Source: Henriciella marina
GTDB lineage: Bacteria > Pseudomonadota > Alphaproteobacteria > Caulobacterales > Hyphomonadaceae
Direction of reading: 5' to 3'
DNA length: 64,000 bases
Assembly: GCF_027213945.1 (NCBI RefSeq)
Contig: NZ_JAPWGW010000001.1
Coordinates: 186,001-250,000, forward strand
Shown here: positions 8,859 to 18,635 of the stretch, piece by piece
Layout: each line of letters starts with the position of its first letter
Numbering within the stretch: the first letter of the stretch is position 1
Translations under genes and position numbers: made by a program
Notes under the pieces: model-generated
What the model was told of the DNA's origin: nothing
Databases searched by the model: none
Seen by the model: the letters and a program-made list of their open reading frames with translations, nothing else

Positions 8859-11627
8859 ATGCCATCCCTCGACAGTTTCAATTCACGCCGCACGCTCGAC
8901 GTCGACGGCAAGTCATACGTTTACTACTCGCTTTCCGCCGCAGGCGAAAATGGTCTGGGCGATGTGTCACGCCTGCCAGCCTCGCTCAAGGTGCTGCTGG
9001 AAAACATGCTGCGCAACGAAGATGGCAAGACGGTTACCAAAGCCGACATTCTGGCCTTCAAGGAATGGCTCGAGACCAAGGGCGACATGAGCCATGAGAT
9101 CGCCTACCGCCCGGCCCGCGTCCTGATGCAGGACTTTACCGGCGTTCCGGCTGTAGTTGACCTCGCCGCCATGCGTGACGCTGCCGAAAAGCTCGGCGCT
9201 GATGCAGAAGCCATCAACCCGCTTGTCCCTGTCGACCTCGTCATCGACCACTCGGTCATGGTCGATTTCTTTGGCGGGCCTGAAAGCTTCGAGAAGAACG
9301 TTAAGGTCGAGTATGAGCGCAACCTGGAGCGTTATGAGTTCCTGCGCTGGGGCTCCAAGGCATTCCGCAACTTCCGCGTCGTGCCGCCGGGCACCGGCAT
9401 CTGCCACCAGGTGAACCTCGAATATCTCGGCCAGACCGTCTGGACGAAAGAAGAAGACGGCGAGACGGTTGCCTATTTTGACACCTGCGTCGGCACCGAC
9501 TCCCACACCACCATGATCAACGGCCTTGCCGTTCTCGGCTGGGGCGTTGGCGGCATCGAAGCTGAAGCGGCCATGCTCGGCCAGCCAGTGTCCATGCTGA
9601 TCCCGGAAGTGGTCGGCTTCAAGCTGACCGGCAAGCTGGCGGAAGGCGCGACCGCGACCGACCTCGTGCTGACCGTCACACAGATGCTGCGCAAGCACGG
9701 CGTCGTCGGCAAGTTCGTCGAGTTCTACGGCGAAGGCCTTGCGAACCTCACCCTGGAAGACGAAGCCACCATCTCCAACATGGCGCCAGAATATGGTGCG
9801 ACCTGTGGCTTCTTCCCGGTCGACGAAGAAACCATCCAATACCTCTCCGACACGGGCCGCGACCCGGAGCGCGTGAAGCTGGTCGAAGCCTATGCCAAGG
9901 CGCAGGGCTACTGGCGCCCTGAACAGGCCGATCCGGTCTACACCTCGACACTCGAGCTTGACCTTGGCAGCGTCGTGCCGTCGCTTGCCGGTCCAAAGCG
10001 TCCACAGGACCGCGTCCTGCTGACCGAGGCTGACAATGCATTCCGCGACGCGCTGAACGAAATCCGTGGCGGCGCAAAGGATCCGGACACTACGCCAGAC
10101 TCCAGAGGCGAATCCCGCTTCGTCGATGAAGGTGCCCAGAACGTCTATACCGACCCGGAAGCCTATGGCGTGTCGATGCATTCGGTCGAAGGCACCGATT
10201 ACCATGTGCATGACGGCTCTGTTGTTATCGCGGCCATCACCTCCTGTACGAACACCTCCAACCCATCGGTGATGCTTGCCGCTGGCCTGTTGGCGCGCAA
10301 CGCCCTTGAGAAGGGCCTGACCCGCAAGCCATGGGTGAAGACCTCGCTCGCACCGGGCTCAAAAGTCGTGACCGACTATCTTGAGCGCGCCGGCCTGCAG
10401 GACGACCTTGATGCGATGGGCTTCAACCTTGTCGGCTATGGCTGCACGACGTGTATCGGTAACTCCGGTCCCCTGCCGCCAGCCATCTCCAAGGCTGTGA
10501 ACGAGAACGACCTCGTTGTCGGCTCTGTCCTTTCGGGCAACCGCAACTTCGAAGGCCGCATCAGCCAGGACGTGCGCGCGAACTATCTCGCTTCGCCGCC
10601 ACTGGTCGTTGCCTATGCGATCGCGGGTTCCCTGCACGTGAACCTGACCACGGATCCGCTCGGCAAAGACAAGGACGGCAACGACGTTTTCCTGAAGGAC
10701 ATCTGGCCTTCTTCGAAAGAGATCGCCGACGTCATGCGCCAATCGGTGACGCCGGAAATGTTCTCTGAGCGTTATGGCAACGTCTTTGAGGGTGACGAGC
10801 ACTGGCAGAATATCTCCGTTACCGGCTCCAAGACCTATACCTGGCCGGAATCGACCTATGTACAGAACCCGCCATACTTTGACGGCATGACGGTCGATCT
10901 CGACAAGGCAGAGGACGTGAAGGATGCCCGCATCCTCGGTCTTTTCGCCGACTCCATCACGACCGACCACATCTCGCCAGCTGGCGCTATCAAGCCGTCC
11001 AGTCCGGCCGGCCGGTACCTGCAGGAGCATGGTGTGGAGGTCACGGACTTCAACTCTTACGGCTCGCGCCGCGGCAACCACGAAGTCATGATGCGCGGCA
11101 CTTTCGCCAATATCCGCATCAAGAACCAGATGGTCCCAGGCGTCGAGGGCGGCGTAACCATCCACCACCCTTCCGGTGAGCAGATGGCCATCTATGATGC
11201 GGCGATGAAGTACCAGAAGGAAGACAGGCAGCTGGTGGTCTTTGCTGGCAAGGAATACGGCACCGGCTCGTCGCGTGACTGGGCCGCCAAAGGCACCATC
11301 CTTCTTGGTGTCAAGGCCGTTGTCGCAGAGAGCTTCGAGCGTATTCACCGTTCCAACCTGATCGGCATGGGCGTCCTTCCGCTGCAGTTCAAGGACGGTC
11401 AGTCCTGGCAGTCGCTGGGCCTTGATGGGTCCGAGGAAGTCAGCATTTCCGGGATCAGCGACGTCAGCCCACGTCAGGATATCGACGTCACCATCAAGAA
11501 GGCAGATGGCTCTACCCAGACCATCACCACGCTGGTGCGAATCGATACCGAGAACGAGCTCGACTACTACCGCAATGGTGGCATCCTGCACTATGTGCTG
11601 CGCAACCTCGCCCGCGAAGCAGCGTAG
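8859..11627 (+). CDS. acnA: Aconitate hydratase A
   Basis: The 922-residue enzyme isomerises citrate and isocitrate in the TCA cycle. It has the aconitase/IRP1 signature residues: '[26 protein letters not shown]', the cluster cysteines in '[10 protein letters not shown]' and '[12 protein letters not shown]' (three Cys of the 4Fe-4S site), and the swivel domain with '[13 protein letters not shown]'. ATG 8859 follows a GAGG site. The frame is open far upstream but that part has no similarity and overlaps ccmA. It ends with a hairpin terminator. The pairing ccmA-divergent-acnA is common in alphaproteobacteria. Confidence 0.96.
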   Translation: MPSLDSFNSRRTLDVDGKSYVYYSLSAAGENGLGDVSRLPASLKVLLENMLRNEDGKTVTKADILAFKEWLETKGDMSHEIAYRPARVLMQDFTGVPAVVDLAAMRDAAEKLGADAEAINPLVPVDLVIDHSVMVDFFGGPESFEKNVKVEYERNLERYEFLRWGSKAFRNFRVVPPGTGICHQVNLEYLGQTVWTKEEDGETVAYFDTCVGTDSHTTMINGLAVLGWGVGGIEAEAAMLGQPVSMLIPEVVGFKLTGKLAEGATATDLVLTVTQMLRKHGVVGKFVEFYGEGLANLTLEDEATISNMAPEYGATCGFFPVDEETIQYLSDTGRDPERVKLVEAYAKAQGYWRPEQADPVYTSTLELDLGSVVPSLAGPKRPQDRVLLTEADNAFRDALNEIRGGAKDPDTTPDSRGESRFVDEGAQNVYTDPEAYGVSMHSVEGTDYHVHDGSVVIAAITSCTNTSNPSVMLAAGLLARNALEKGLTRKPWVKTSLAPGSKVVTDYLERAGLQDDLDAMGFNLVGYGCTTCIGNSGPLPPAISKAVNENDLVVGSVLSGNRNFEGRISQDVRANYLASPPLVVAYAIAGSLHVNLTTDPLGKDKDGNDVFLKDIWPSSKEIADVMRQSVTPEMFSERYGNVFEGDEHWQNISVTGSKTYTWPESTYVQNPPYFDGMTVDLDKAEDVKDARILGLFADSITTDHISPAGAIKPSSPAGRYLQEHGVEVTDFNSYGSRRGNHEVMMRGTFANIRIKNQMVPGVEGGVTIHHPSGEQMAIYDAAMKYQKEDRQLVVFAGKEYGTGSSRDWAAKGTILLGVKAVVAESFERIHRSNLIGMGVLPLQFKDGQSWQSLGLDGSEEVSISGISDVSPRQDIDVTIKKADGSTQTITTLVRIDTENELDYYRNGGILHYVLRNLAREAA

Positions 11628-11652
11628 AGACACGTAGAAGCGACGTAAAAAC

Positions 11653-11690
11653 AAGGTGCCGCTCTTTTTGGAAAGGGCGGCACCTTCATT
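11653..11690 (+). terminator. Intrinsic terminator after acnA
   Basis: A perfect 10-bp stem, 11653-11662 with 11677-11686, encloses a 14-base T-rich loop and is followed by a modest T-containing tail. It lies 25 bases after the acnA stop. Confidence 0.75.
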
Positions 11691-11742
11691 TCACGCCTTA
11701 GTGAATTCAATTTCATCCCGTCTGACGGTAAGTGCGCACTCC

Positions 11743-12417
11743 ATGAGACCGATCCATAAGCTTCTGGCCCTTCCGGCCCTGATCATCAGCTGCGGCGCTG
11801 GCGCTGCCTCCGCCGACACGCCGGTGCTGGTCGAGCTGTTTGCCTCGCATAACTGCCAGGTCTGCCCGAAGGCCTACGACACGCTCCGTGAAATAGAGAG
11901 CGAGCGCGGCGAGGATGTCTTGATCCTTACCTGGGCCGTGGATTATTGGGACTATCTTGGCGAGCCTGACCCGCTCGCGCTTCCGGATGCGGCGGCGCGC
12001 CAGACCGCTTATGCAGAACGCTTTGGCCTGCGCGCGCCTTATACGCCGCAATCGGTCTACAATGGCGAAAAGGAATGCCCGGCAACCCGCAAATCTACGG
12101 TCGAGGCAAATATCGAAAACCAGCAGGCAATCAATACGCCGTATGAAGTCGAGATCACGGCCATGTCAGGGGGCAGGTTTGCACTGAGCGGCGCTGTCCC
12201 TTCGCCGGCGCAGGTGCAACTCGTCGAATATGCGCGGGATGAGGCGCGGGGCGGCAAAATGGTCAACCCGGTGATCGAAGCACAGTCACTGGGCCTCTGG
12301 TCCGGCGGAAGCGTCACTTACGCCTATTCATGCGAGAGCGACTGCGCCCTGATCGTGCAGGCGCCTGATTTCGGACATGTCTACGCGGCGAAGGCGCTGA
12401 ACGAGGATGCGGGCTAG
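11743..12417 (+). CDS. DUF1223 family secreted thioredoxin-like protein
   Basis: The 224-residue product has a signal peptide (1 to about 25, ...ASA-DTPV) followed by 'VLVELFASHNCQVCPKAYDTL', the DUF1223 opening, where a CxxC (CQVC) sits in the thioredoxin active-site position. Later conserved parts are 'ILTWAVDYWDYLGEPDPLA' and 'APYTPQSVYNG'. Members are predicted periplasmic redox proteins with no firm function. ATG 11743 places the signal peptide correctly; the frame is open further upstream into the terminator. Confidence 0.85.
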   Translation: MRPIHKLLALPALIISCGAGAASADTPVLVELFASHNCQVCPKAYDTLREIESERGEDVLILTWAVDYWDYLGEPDPLALPDAAARQTAYAERFGLRAPYTPQSVYNGEKECPATRKSTVEANIENQQAINTPYEVEITAMSGGRFALSGAVPSPAQVQLVEYARDEARGGKMVNPVIEAQSLGLWSGGSVTYAYSCESDCALIVQAPDFGHVYAAKALNEDAG

Positions 12418-12448
12418 GCCCGTCCCCCGCCCTCGCGGCAAGCTCATC

Positions 12449-13063
12449 TCAGGATTTGGAAGACAGCGAATCCAGCTGCTTCTGCATCATTTCCATCTGC
12501 GCCTTCAGCGCGGACATTGCATCGTCGCGCGCTTCCGCAGACTCCTGCGCGCCTGCATTCGAACGCTGCGCCCTCTGCGGCTCACCCTGGCGCGGCGCGC
12601 CTGAAGCAGAGCCAGCGCCCGGTACGGCAAACATCTTCATCGCCTGCTCGAACATTTCCATGTTCCGACGTGTCTGGGTCTCGAAGAAGGCCATTGGATG
12701 GGCACCGCCTATCGCCTTCTTCCAGCGCTCCTGGCTTTCAGCAAAACTGTTCATGCTCATATCCAGCCATGCCGGCAGCATGTTTTGTGCACCGCCCCCA
12801 TAGAAGCCAATCAGCTGACGCAGAAAGGATAGCGGAAGGGCTCCGTCACCCTTGTTCTCTTTCTCGAAAATGATCTGTGTCAGGACGGATCGGGTGAGAT
12901 CATCGCCCGATTTTGCATCGCGAACTTCGAAGTCCACTTCGCGCCGCACAAGATCTGCGAGGTGGTCAAGTGTCACATATGATGAGGTTGATGTGTCATA
13001 GAGACGCCGGTTGGCGTACTTCTTGATAATGACTGTTTCGTCAGTCCCGGTTGCCTTGGTCAT
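12449..13063 (-). CDS. phaR: Polyhydroxyalkanoate synthesis repressor PhaR
   Basis: The 204-residue protein begins with the PHB/PHA accumulation regulator DNA-binding domain (about 8-70): 'IIKKYANRRLYDTSTSSYVT', then 'DLTRSVLTQIIFEKE'. The PHB-accumulation domain follows (about 75-125). The C-terminus is Ala/Gln-rich with a helix 'SALKAQMEMMQKQLDSL'. PhaR binds PHA granules and DNA and represses phasin and its own gene. It is divergent from phaB, so the shared 174-bp gap is a likely site of control. Confidence 0.92.
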   Translation of the reverse strand: MTKATGTDETVIIKKYANRRLYDTSTSSYVTLDHLADLVRREVDFEVRDAKSGDDLTRSVLTQIIFEKENKGDGALPLSFLRQLIGFYGGGAQNMLPAWLDMSMNSFAESQERWKKAIGGAHPMAFFETQTRRNMEMFEQAMKMFAVPGAGSASGAPRQGEPQRAQRSNAGAQESAEARDDAMSALKAQMEMMQKQLDSLSSKS

Positions 13064-13195
13064 TTCATGCCCTTCAATTCGCCCTCGAGAGCGATTCTTA
13101 TCGTGATTTCAGCCAAGAATGGCATGAAATAGCGAGACTTTCAAAATCATACGTCCGGCTTATACAGGGCCCAGCTTACAACAAGTTGAGCAGAC

Positions 13196-13214
13196 GCAAC
13201 AAAATTTTTTGCTG
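13196..13214. promoter_or_regulatory. Possible PhaR operator
   Basis: Between phaR and phaB an imperfect inverted repeat, GCAAC-A/T-rich centre-GCTGC, lies 24 bases before the phaB start. PhaR operators studied in other alphaproteobacteria contain paired TGC/GCA elements. The match is by eye only. Confidence 0.3.
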
Positions 13215-13237
13215 CGCAACACGCCTGGAGGAGAGAT

Positions 13238-13963
13238 ATGGCAAAAGTCGCACTGGTAACAGGTGGCACGAGAGGAATCGGACGCGCGATCAGCGAACGG
13301 TTAAAAGCAGACGGCTTCGCAGTCGCAGCAAATTTTACTGGCAATGTGGACGCAGCCCGCCAATGCGAGGAAGAGCTCGGCATCAAATGCTACAAGTTCG
13401 ACGTCGCTAGCTTTGAGAGCACGCAAGAAGGCCTCAAGCAGATCGAGAGCGAGCTTGGCCCTGTCGATGTCGTCGTGAACAATGCGGGCATCACGCGTGA
13501 TGCGCCGTTCCACAAGATGACACTGGAACAGTGGAATGAGGTTATCAGCGTCGACCTGACCTCTGCCTTCAACGTGACCCGTCAGGTCTGGGATGGCATG
13601 CGTGAGCGCAATTGGGGCCGCATCATCAACATCTCGTCGATCAACGGCCAGAAGGGCCAGTTCGGTCAGGCGAACTATTCAGCCGCCAAGGCCGGGCTCA
13701 TCGGCTTTACCAAGGCACTCGCGCAGGAAGGCGCCAAGAAGGGCATTACCGTTAATGTGGTCGCCCCTGGCTATATCGACACGGACATGGTCCGCGCCGT
13801 GCCGGAGAAGGTGCTGGAAAGCATCATTGGAACCATCCCTGTCGGCCGCCTCGGCAAGGCAGAGGAGATCGCATCCATGTGTTCCTACCTTTCCAAAGAC
13901 GAAGCCGCCTTCATCACCGGCGCAACCATGACGGTGAACGGCGCGCAATACATCGCGGGCTAG
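13238..13963 (+). CDS. phaB: Acetoacetyl-CoA reductase
   Basis: The 241-residue short-chain dehydrogenase reduces acetoacetyl-CoA to (R)-3-hydroxybutyryl-CoA for PHB synthesis. It shows the NADP(H) motif TGGTRGIGRAI (about 8-18), 'NNAGITRD' (about 87-94), the catalytic Ser in 'INISSINGQKGQFGQ' and YSAAK. The 'GQKGQFGQANYSAAKAG' context is characteristic of PhaB rather than FabG. A strong GGAGGAG site precedes ATG. PhaR next door supports the assignment. Its stop overlaps the convergent nuclease gene's stop through CTAG. Confidence 0.93.
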   Translation: MAKVALVTGGTRGIGRAISERLKADGFAVAANFTGNVDAARQCEEELGIKCYKFDVASFESTQEGLKQIESELGPVDVVVNNAGITRDAPFHKMTLEQWNEVISVDLTSAFNVTRQVWDGMRERNWGRIINISSINGQKGQFGQANYSAAKAGLIGFTKALAQEGAKKGITVNVVAPGYIDTDMVRAVPEKVLESIIGTIPVGRLGKAEEIASMCSYLSKDEAAFITGATMTVNGAQYIAG

Positions 13964-14739
13964 TCGCCCGGCGATTGCGCCGCGAAATGGAGCGGGTGGA
14001 CGAGATCAAGGCGTCCACCCGACACCCATCCCCGAAACTCCCCCACTGTTCCCGCCGGCAGATCGCAAAGGGCTTCCGCGCCTCTCGCAATGTCGATGAC
14101 AAGCGCTCGATCCGCCGTTGAGCGGGCGCAGGCCGGGCGTGCGCCATAGTTTTCTGCCGGAACGGGTGCCTCGCTGCCGAGCTCTGCCAGTACAATGAGA
14201 AAGCCGCGCGTCTCCCGCTCTATCGCGCGTGCCTGTAGAGGCAGATAAGCAGCCTCTTGCCACAGTCCCAGCTCTTCGCTGCGTGCCTCGCGTTCAGCCT
14301 GGACGAGCGCGTCGCTGCCCGCAGAGGTGTCAGGATAGACACGAAGGCGGGCACCGCCCCGGCGCAGCATTTCCTCATTCAACCAGAAGCGCGGGCCCTT
14401 GGCATCGACCGTCTCGACATGCGCCAGCGCGCGATCGTACCGGTCGCGTGTCAGGCCCGGATAGTAGAGGCGAACTTCCCGCCCCATGACCATATCTTCC
14501 AGCATTCGGGACGCGTCTTCTGCGAAAGGGTCAGGGTCATTGTCACGCCAGTTCATCGCAGGCGCTTCAAGGCCGACGAGACGCACGCTCTGTCCGGTAT
14601 CAAGGACCAGCGCGTCGCCATCGATGATACGCACCACGCGGCCGCGCTCCCCCGGCTGCATCTGCGATAGCGGATCCGTGTTGCCACACGCCGTAACGAT
14701 GAGGAGCGCAGCTGCCACATGTGCCAGTCCCTTCCGCAT
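13960..14739 (-). CDS. Thermonuclease-family (SNase-like) lipoprotein
   Basis: The 259-residue protein has a lipoprotein signal (lipobox VTAC at about 15-18) and an SNase domain at about 35-150: 'GRVVRIIDGDALVLDTGQSVRLVGLEAP', then 'EVRLYYPGLTRDRYDRALAHV' and a helix ending 'ARSEELGLWQ'. In this family the Asp, Arg and Glu of these motifs bind Ca2+ and catalyse phosphodiester cleavage; here the R-L-V-G-L-E-A-P box keeps Arg and Glu. The C-terminal 100 residues with two Cys pairs are unassigned. ATG 14739 is used because it starts the signal peptide. Confidence 0.82.
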   Translation of the reverse strand: MRKGLAHVAAALLIVTACGNTDPLSQMQPGERGRVVRIIDGDALVLDTGQSVRLVGLEAPAMNWRDNDPDPFAEDASRMLEDMVMGREVRLYYPGLTRDRYDRALAHVETVDAKGPRFWLNEEMLRRGGARLRVYPDTSAGSDALVQAEREARSEELGLWQEAAYLPLQARAIERETRGFLIVLAELGSEAPVPAENYGARPACARSTADRALVIDIARGAEALCDLPAGTVGEFRGWVSGGRLDLVHPLHFAAQSPGD

Positions 14740-14789
14740 CGCCACCCCTTCTAACACAGCCAAAAACGCGTTATCGCCAGAATCCGCGC

Positions 14790-14866
14790 GACCCCGTAGC
14801 TCAGCAGGATAGAGCAACAGATTCCTAATCTGTAGGTCACAGGTTCAAATCCTGTCGGGGTCGCCA
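14790..14866 (+). tRNA. tRNA-Arg(CCU)
   Basis: 77 nt including an encoded CCA. Acceptor arms GACCCCG (14790-14796) and CGGGGTC (14856-14862) pair fully. The anticodon stem ACAGA/TCTGT encloses TTCCTAA, anticodon CCT at 14824-14826. The T-arm is CAGGTTCAAATCCTG. It reads AGG codons. I see no duplicated 3' end nearby, so no integration here. Confidence 0.95.
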
Positions 14867-14909
14867 ATTCAGCGCTTACGTTTTGAGGTGTCTGACGCGG
14901 AACGCGGCC

Positions 14910-16145
14910 TCAGGTGACGGCAGCGCGCTCGCGGTATTCTTCCTTGTCCCAGCTTTCCGTCTCGAGGATGTCTGCTAGCGCGTCCATTGCATCCCAGACG
15001 TCGACAAAGCGCAGGAAGAGCGGCGACAGACCGAAGCGGATCGTGTCGGGGGCGCGGAAATCGGCGAGAATATTGCGCGCGGCGAGCGCCCGGACGATTT
15101 CGTGCGCATGCGGATGGCTGAAGCTGACATGGCCGCCGCGATCCTTGCCCGGGAGCGGTGAGCACACAGTAAGGCCAATATCGCGCGCGCGCTTCGTCAC
15201 AAGGTCACCCAGCGCCCGGGCCTTTGCTGCCACGAGCGAGATGTCCAGTGCCTCGAAGGCTTCAAGGGCGCCTGAGAGGGCTGCAAGCGACAGGATAGGC
15301 GGCGTGCCGTTGGCGAAGCGGGTAATATCTTCTGCCGGGGTGTATTCCGGATCGAAGTTGAACGGGCTGGCATGGCCCATCCAGCCTGGCATCGGGCTTT
15401 CGAGCTTTTCGATCAGATCTTTTTCGACGTAAAGGAATGACGGCGCGCCCGGGCCACCATTCAGATATTTGTAGGTGCACCCTGTGGCAAGCCATGCGCC
15501 TGCCTTGTTCAGCGCGACCTCAATCACGCCTGTTGCATGGCTGAGGTCCCAGATGATGAGGCCGCCAGCTTTCCGAGCGAGCTTTTCCTCCGCAGCCATG
15601 TCACGGCGCTCAGCGTTTCGATAGTTGACGAGACTGCGGATGAGGACGCCGCCGGTTTCCTGCATGGCAGCGATGCCCCGACCTGCCTCCACCCGCCGGA
15701 ATTCAGCGTCCTGAAGCGTTGAGAGGGCTTCGGCAATGTATTGATCTGTCGGAAACTCGTCTTCTTCGATGATGAGGGTAGCCGATGCTGGCAGACCCGC
15801 GGAGAGCGCCGCAGATGCGAGCTTGAAGATATTCGCAGAGACACTGTCAGCGATCATGACTTCCTGCTGGCGCGCGCCGACCAGGCGGGCAAGCTGCGCC
15901 CCTGTCGCCTTGGCAAGCGCGAACCAGCCGGCGCTATTCCATGACCGCACCAATCCGCGGCGCCAGTCATACTTGGCCGCCTGGTGCAGCGCATCGAGCG
16001 CATTGTGCGTGGCCGGGCCAAGCGAATGCCCCACCAGATAGATCAGGCCGCCTTCCACATCGAAAGCTTCGCGCGCATGGGCGAGGATGTCGTGCCGGTC
16101 GCTGGCAATCGCGCTATCGCGGCTGGAGGGGCACTTGTAGATCAT
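14910..16145 (-). CDS. kynU: Kynureninase
   Basis: The 411-residue PLP enzyme cleaves kynurenine to anthranilate and alanine. Key regions: 'IYLVGHSLGPAT' near the start, 'VMIADSVSANIFKL', the PLP-phosphate and Asp region 'LIIWDLSHATGVI', and the Schiff-base lysine in 'GCTYKYLNGGPGAPSF' (about 228-243). The 'FANGTPPILSLAALSGALEAF' block is also typical. Other tryptophan-degradation genes (kynA, kynB) are not adjacent. Confidence 0.93.
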   Translation of the reverse strand: MIYKCPSSRDSAIASDRHDILAHAREAFDVEGGLIYLVGHSLGPATHNALDALHQAAKYDWRRGLVRSWNSAGWFALAKATGAQLARLVGARQQEVMIADSVSANIFKLASAALSAGLPASATLIIEEDEFPTDQYIAEALSTLQDAEFRRVEAGRGIAAMQETGGVLIRSLVNYRNAERRDMAAEEKLARKAGGLIIWDLSHATGVIEVALNKAGAWLATGCTYKYLNGGPGAPSFLYVEKDLIEKLESPMPGWMGHASPFNFDPEYTPAEDITRFANGTPPILSLAALSGALEAFEALDISLVAAKARALGDLVTKRARDIGLTVCSPLPGKDRGGHVSFSHPHAHEIVRALAARNILADFRAPDTIRFGLSPLFLRFVDVWDAMDALADILETESWDKEEYRERAAVT

Positions 16146-16237
16146 CAGACATTAACCCTTATGGGCCCATTCGGTTCTCTTGCCATTGCGCGGCTTGGCG
16201 GGCAGATCAATGGAGATTCAGCTGTTGGAGCAAGCCT

Positions 16238-17224
16238 TTGCGTATTCAATCCCAACTTTGCGCAGCTGCGCTCCTGCTTGCTGCTTGCGCTGACGATACT
16301 CATCCAGCTGATAGCGTCGCGGAACTGAATGAGGACAGCGCTATAGCAGAAACTGGAGCGACGGCGGTAGCGGAAGAGTCACTCTTGACGTGGAGCGACC
16401 TGCTGGGACGTCCGCTCCCACAGCCGGATATGTCCGTCACGACAGGTCCCGGCGCAACTGACATCGTCGATGTCTGGATACCAGTTGGCGAAAGCCCGTT
16501 CCCGACTGTCCTGATGATCCATGGCGGTTGCTGGCAAAAGGAAATCGCTGACCGGACGCTGATGAATTATGCCGCCGATGCCCTTCGCAATGAAGGCCTG
16601 GCTGTCTGGAACATCGAATATCGCGGCGTCGACGAGGCGGGTGGCGGGTATCCGGGGACTTTCCTGGATGTGGCCCGCGCCGTTGATGCCCTGAAAGACA
16701 AGGGTCCGGCGCTCGGTCTTGATACCTCAAACGTTGTGGCGACCGGCCATTCAGCTGGCGGACACCTCGCCCTCTGGGCAGCGGCGCGGCCAAATATTGC
16801 TGAGCAAAGCCCTCTTTACGAAGACGCGCCCTTCTTACCGGAGGCCGTCATGAATATCGGTGGCCTCGCCGACCTCGAAGCCTCCGCGCCCGTCACAGAG
16901 GCTGGCTGCCTTTCCGACATCATGGACTTGCTGACGGGTCCCTCATCCACTGGCCGTGTAGACGCCTTTTCTGACACGTCACCGGCAGCCCTATTGCCGC
17001 TTGGTGTCCGTCAGATAATCGTGAACAGCGCGCGCGACAGGATCGCGCCGCCGCAACTCGGACAGGGCTATACCGCGAAAGCAACAGCGGCCGGTGACGA
17101 TGCTGAATATATTGAGGTTCCCGGCGGGCATGTCGAACTTGTCGCGCCCGGCACACCGGCTTTTGACCGGCAGGTGCAGATCCTGAAAGGTCTGCTCGGC
17201 CTTGATACCGGAAGCGCCGAATAG
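16238..17224 (+). CDS. Alpha/beta-hydrolase (esterase-like) lipoprotein, TTG start
   Basis: The 328-residue protein begins MRIQSQLCAAALLLAACADD, a lipoprotein signal with lipobox LAAC. The hydrolase fold has the oxyanion motif HGGCW (about 95), the nucleophile GHSAGGHLALW (about 170), and Asp/His candidates in 'NSARDRIAP' and 'GGHVELVAP'. This is the BD-FAE/carboxylesterase type, so an outer- or inner-membrane-anchored esterase is likely. No ATG gives an intact signal; TTG 16238 is preceded by GGAG with 8-base spacing, so I take it as the start. Longer upstream frames lack similarity. Confidence 0.78.
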   Translation: MRIQSQLCAAALLLAACADDTHPADSVAELNEDSAIAETGATAVAEESLLTWSDLLGRPLPQPDMSVTTGPGATDIVDVWIPVGESPFPTVLMIHGGCWQKEIADRTLMNYAADALRNEGLAVWNIEYRGVDEAGGGYPGTFLDVARAVDALKDKGPALGLDTSNVVATGHSAGGHLALWAAARPNIAEQSPLYEDAPFLPEAVMNIGGLADLEASAPVTEAGCLSDIMDLLTGPSSTGRVDAFSDTSPAALLPLGVRQIIVNSARDRIAPPQLGQGYTAKATAAGDDAEYIEVPGGHVELVAPGTPAFDRQVQILKGLLGLDTGSAE

Positions 17225-17234
17225 ACGCTTCCGG
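17208..17234. terminator. Hairpin between convergent genes
   Basis: A perfect 9-bp stem, 17208-17216 with 17226-17234, spans the stop of the hydrolase gene and sits 13 bases from the convergent metallo-hydrolase stop. No T-run, so its role as a two-way terminator is inferred from place and shape. Confidence 0.45.
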
Positions 17235-17246
17235 CGAAAGCCAAAA

Positions 17247-18200
17247 CTAGCGCATCACGTCCGGAAGATCGTTCGTATCTGCCGGCTCATGCTGAATGAT
17301 GACACGGGCGCCAAGCTCTTCTGCCCGCGCTTCGAACGCTGCGATGGATGCGCGCGTCTCTTCGACATCGGTATTGAATGCCGGGACCCTTTCACCTTCG
17401 CGGCTTTCCTCGCGGTGATAGAGATCACCCGTCAGAAAGACAGGACCGGTCTCCGGCAGGTTCACAAGAAGCGAAGCGTGGCCAGGCGTGTGGCCCGGCG
17501 TTTCCATGATGATCACAGCGCCGTCGCCGAACACGTCGTGATTGTCGCCAATCGTCTCGCGCGTCAGGTTTTCGAACGCCGGGAACTGGCTTTCTGACTG
17601 GCCCTCGGCTTGGCTTTCAGCACCAGCTTCAGGAAACATGAAATTGTACTCGGCCTCATTGACGAGCCAGGTGGTGGAAGCGTCGATATCGCCTGCCTGA
17701 CCGACATGATCAAAATGGCTATGAGAAATGGAAACCATTTCCACGTCCGACATGCCGAGGCCCATTCCGATCAGCTGATCGGAAATCGTTTTCTCCAGCG
17801 ATACGGTGAAGACGTCCTGCGTCTGCTCACCGGCCTCGACCAGTTCGCCCGGAAGCCCGAGATCCCAGAGAAGGTCGCCGTCCGGATGGCGGACCAGCCA
17901 GCACGTGTCGGTGAATGTGTCGGTCTGGCCGGCATAGTCACCCTCGACCGAGAAGATATAGAGATCAGAGACATAGATCGTTCCGCAATCGAGCTTGATC
18001 AGCTGAAGCTCTTCGGCAGGTTCAAACGCCATTGCGTAGGAAGGCGTTTCACCAGTTGCCGCGTCAGTGGCCGCATCATCGGATGTCTCGCCCTCCGCCG
18101 GAGGGATCGGCGTGGTTTCATCGCCGTTTGGCTCTGCCGGAGAGCAGGCGCTCATGGCCAGAGCGAGTACGCCAAGCGAAATAAGTGGCAGGTTCTTCAT
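17247..18200 (-). CDS. MBL-fold metallo-hydrolase lipoprotein (AHL-lactonase-like)
   Basis: The 317-residue protein has a lipobox (MSAC, about 16-19), an acidic linker and a metallo-beta-lactamase domain. The two-metal motif HSHFDHVGQ is at about 160-168, later metal ligands are in 'ETPGHTPGHASLL' and 'LTGDLYH', and the last His in 'VIIQHEPAD'. The 'YVSDLYIFSVEGDYAG...TCWLVRHPDGDLLWDLGLP' opening resembles N-acyl-homoserine lactonases of the AiiA/AttM group. Lipid anchoring would place it outside the cytoplasm, unusual for a quorum-quenching lactonase. The substrate is not proven. Confidence 0.8.
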   Translation of the reverse strand: MKNLPLISLGVLALAMSACSPAEPNGDETTPIPPAEGETSDDAATDAATGETPSYAMAFEPAEELQLIKLDCGTIYVSDLYIFSVEGDYAGQTDTFTDTCWLVRHPDGDLLWDLGLPGELVEAGEQTQDVFTVSLEKTISDQLIGMGLGMSDVEMVSISHSHFDHVGQAGDIDASTTWLVNEAEYNFMFPEAGAESQAEGQSESQFPAFENLTRETIGDNHDVFGDGAVIIMETPGHTPGHASLLVNLPETGPVFLTGDLYHREESREGERVPAFNTDVEETRASIAAFEARAEELGARVIIQHEPADTNDLPDVMR

Positions 18201-18245
18201 TGATCCAAGTCCCCGTTAAACAGCCGTTTCGCCAATCTAGACGGG

Positions 18246-18635
18246 CTAGTCAGCGAAAGATAGCGCTCCATCGGGAGAGACCTTGCGGTAGAAGCAGGAT
18301 TTCCGGTCAGTGTGACATGCAGGCCCCTTCTGGCTCACCTTAAGAAGGAGCGTATCCTGGTCGCAGTCGATAAGGATTTCGTCGACGGACTGTGTATTGC
18401 CGGACGTTTCACCTTTGCGCCACAGCTTGCCACGCGAGCGCGAGAAATAGGTCGCTTCGCCAGTCTCGACTGTCTGGCGGAGCGCCTCTTCGTTCATCCA
18501 GGCCATCATAAGCACTTCGCCCGTCGCGCTATCCTGCGCCACCGCGGGGATCAGACCATCAGAATTGAATTTCGGCCGCAGCTCTTTCGCTTCGTCCTGT
18601 TCAGAGCCGGAAAGCGGGGGTTTCAGGTTCATCAT
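18246..18635 (-). CDS. hisI: Phosphoribosyl-AMP cyclohydrolase
   Basis: The 129-residue enzyme opens the purine ring of PR-AMP in histidine synthesis. Motifs: '[26 protein letters not shown]', '[18 protein letters not shown]', Mg-binding '[11 protein letters not shown]' and the zinc Cys/His set in '[12 protein letters not shown]'. It stands apart from other his genes (hisC is at 27.5 kb). Its ATG overlaps the stop of the upstream CoA-transferase gene (TGATG), so both are in one operon. Confidence 0.93.
   Translation of the reverse strand: MMNLKPPLSGSEQDEAKELRPKFNSDGLIPAVAQDSATGEVLMMAWMNEEALRQTVETGEATYFSRSRGKLWRKGETSGNTQSVDEILIDCDQDTLLLKVSQKGPACHTDRKSCFYRKVSPDGALSFAD

Noticed and set aside
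8967-11654. Long open frames on the minus strand opposite acnA
   Set aside because: They mirror the codon bias of the aconitase gene, lack ribosome sites and have no recognisable domain.
14790-14866. tRNA-Arg(CCU) as a second integration site
   Set aside because: No duplicate of its 3' end and no foreign genes beside it.
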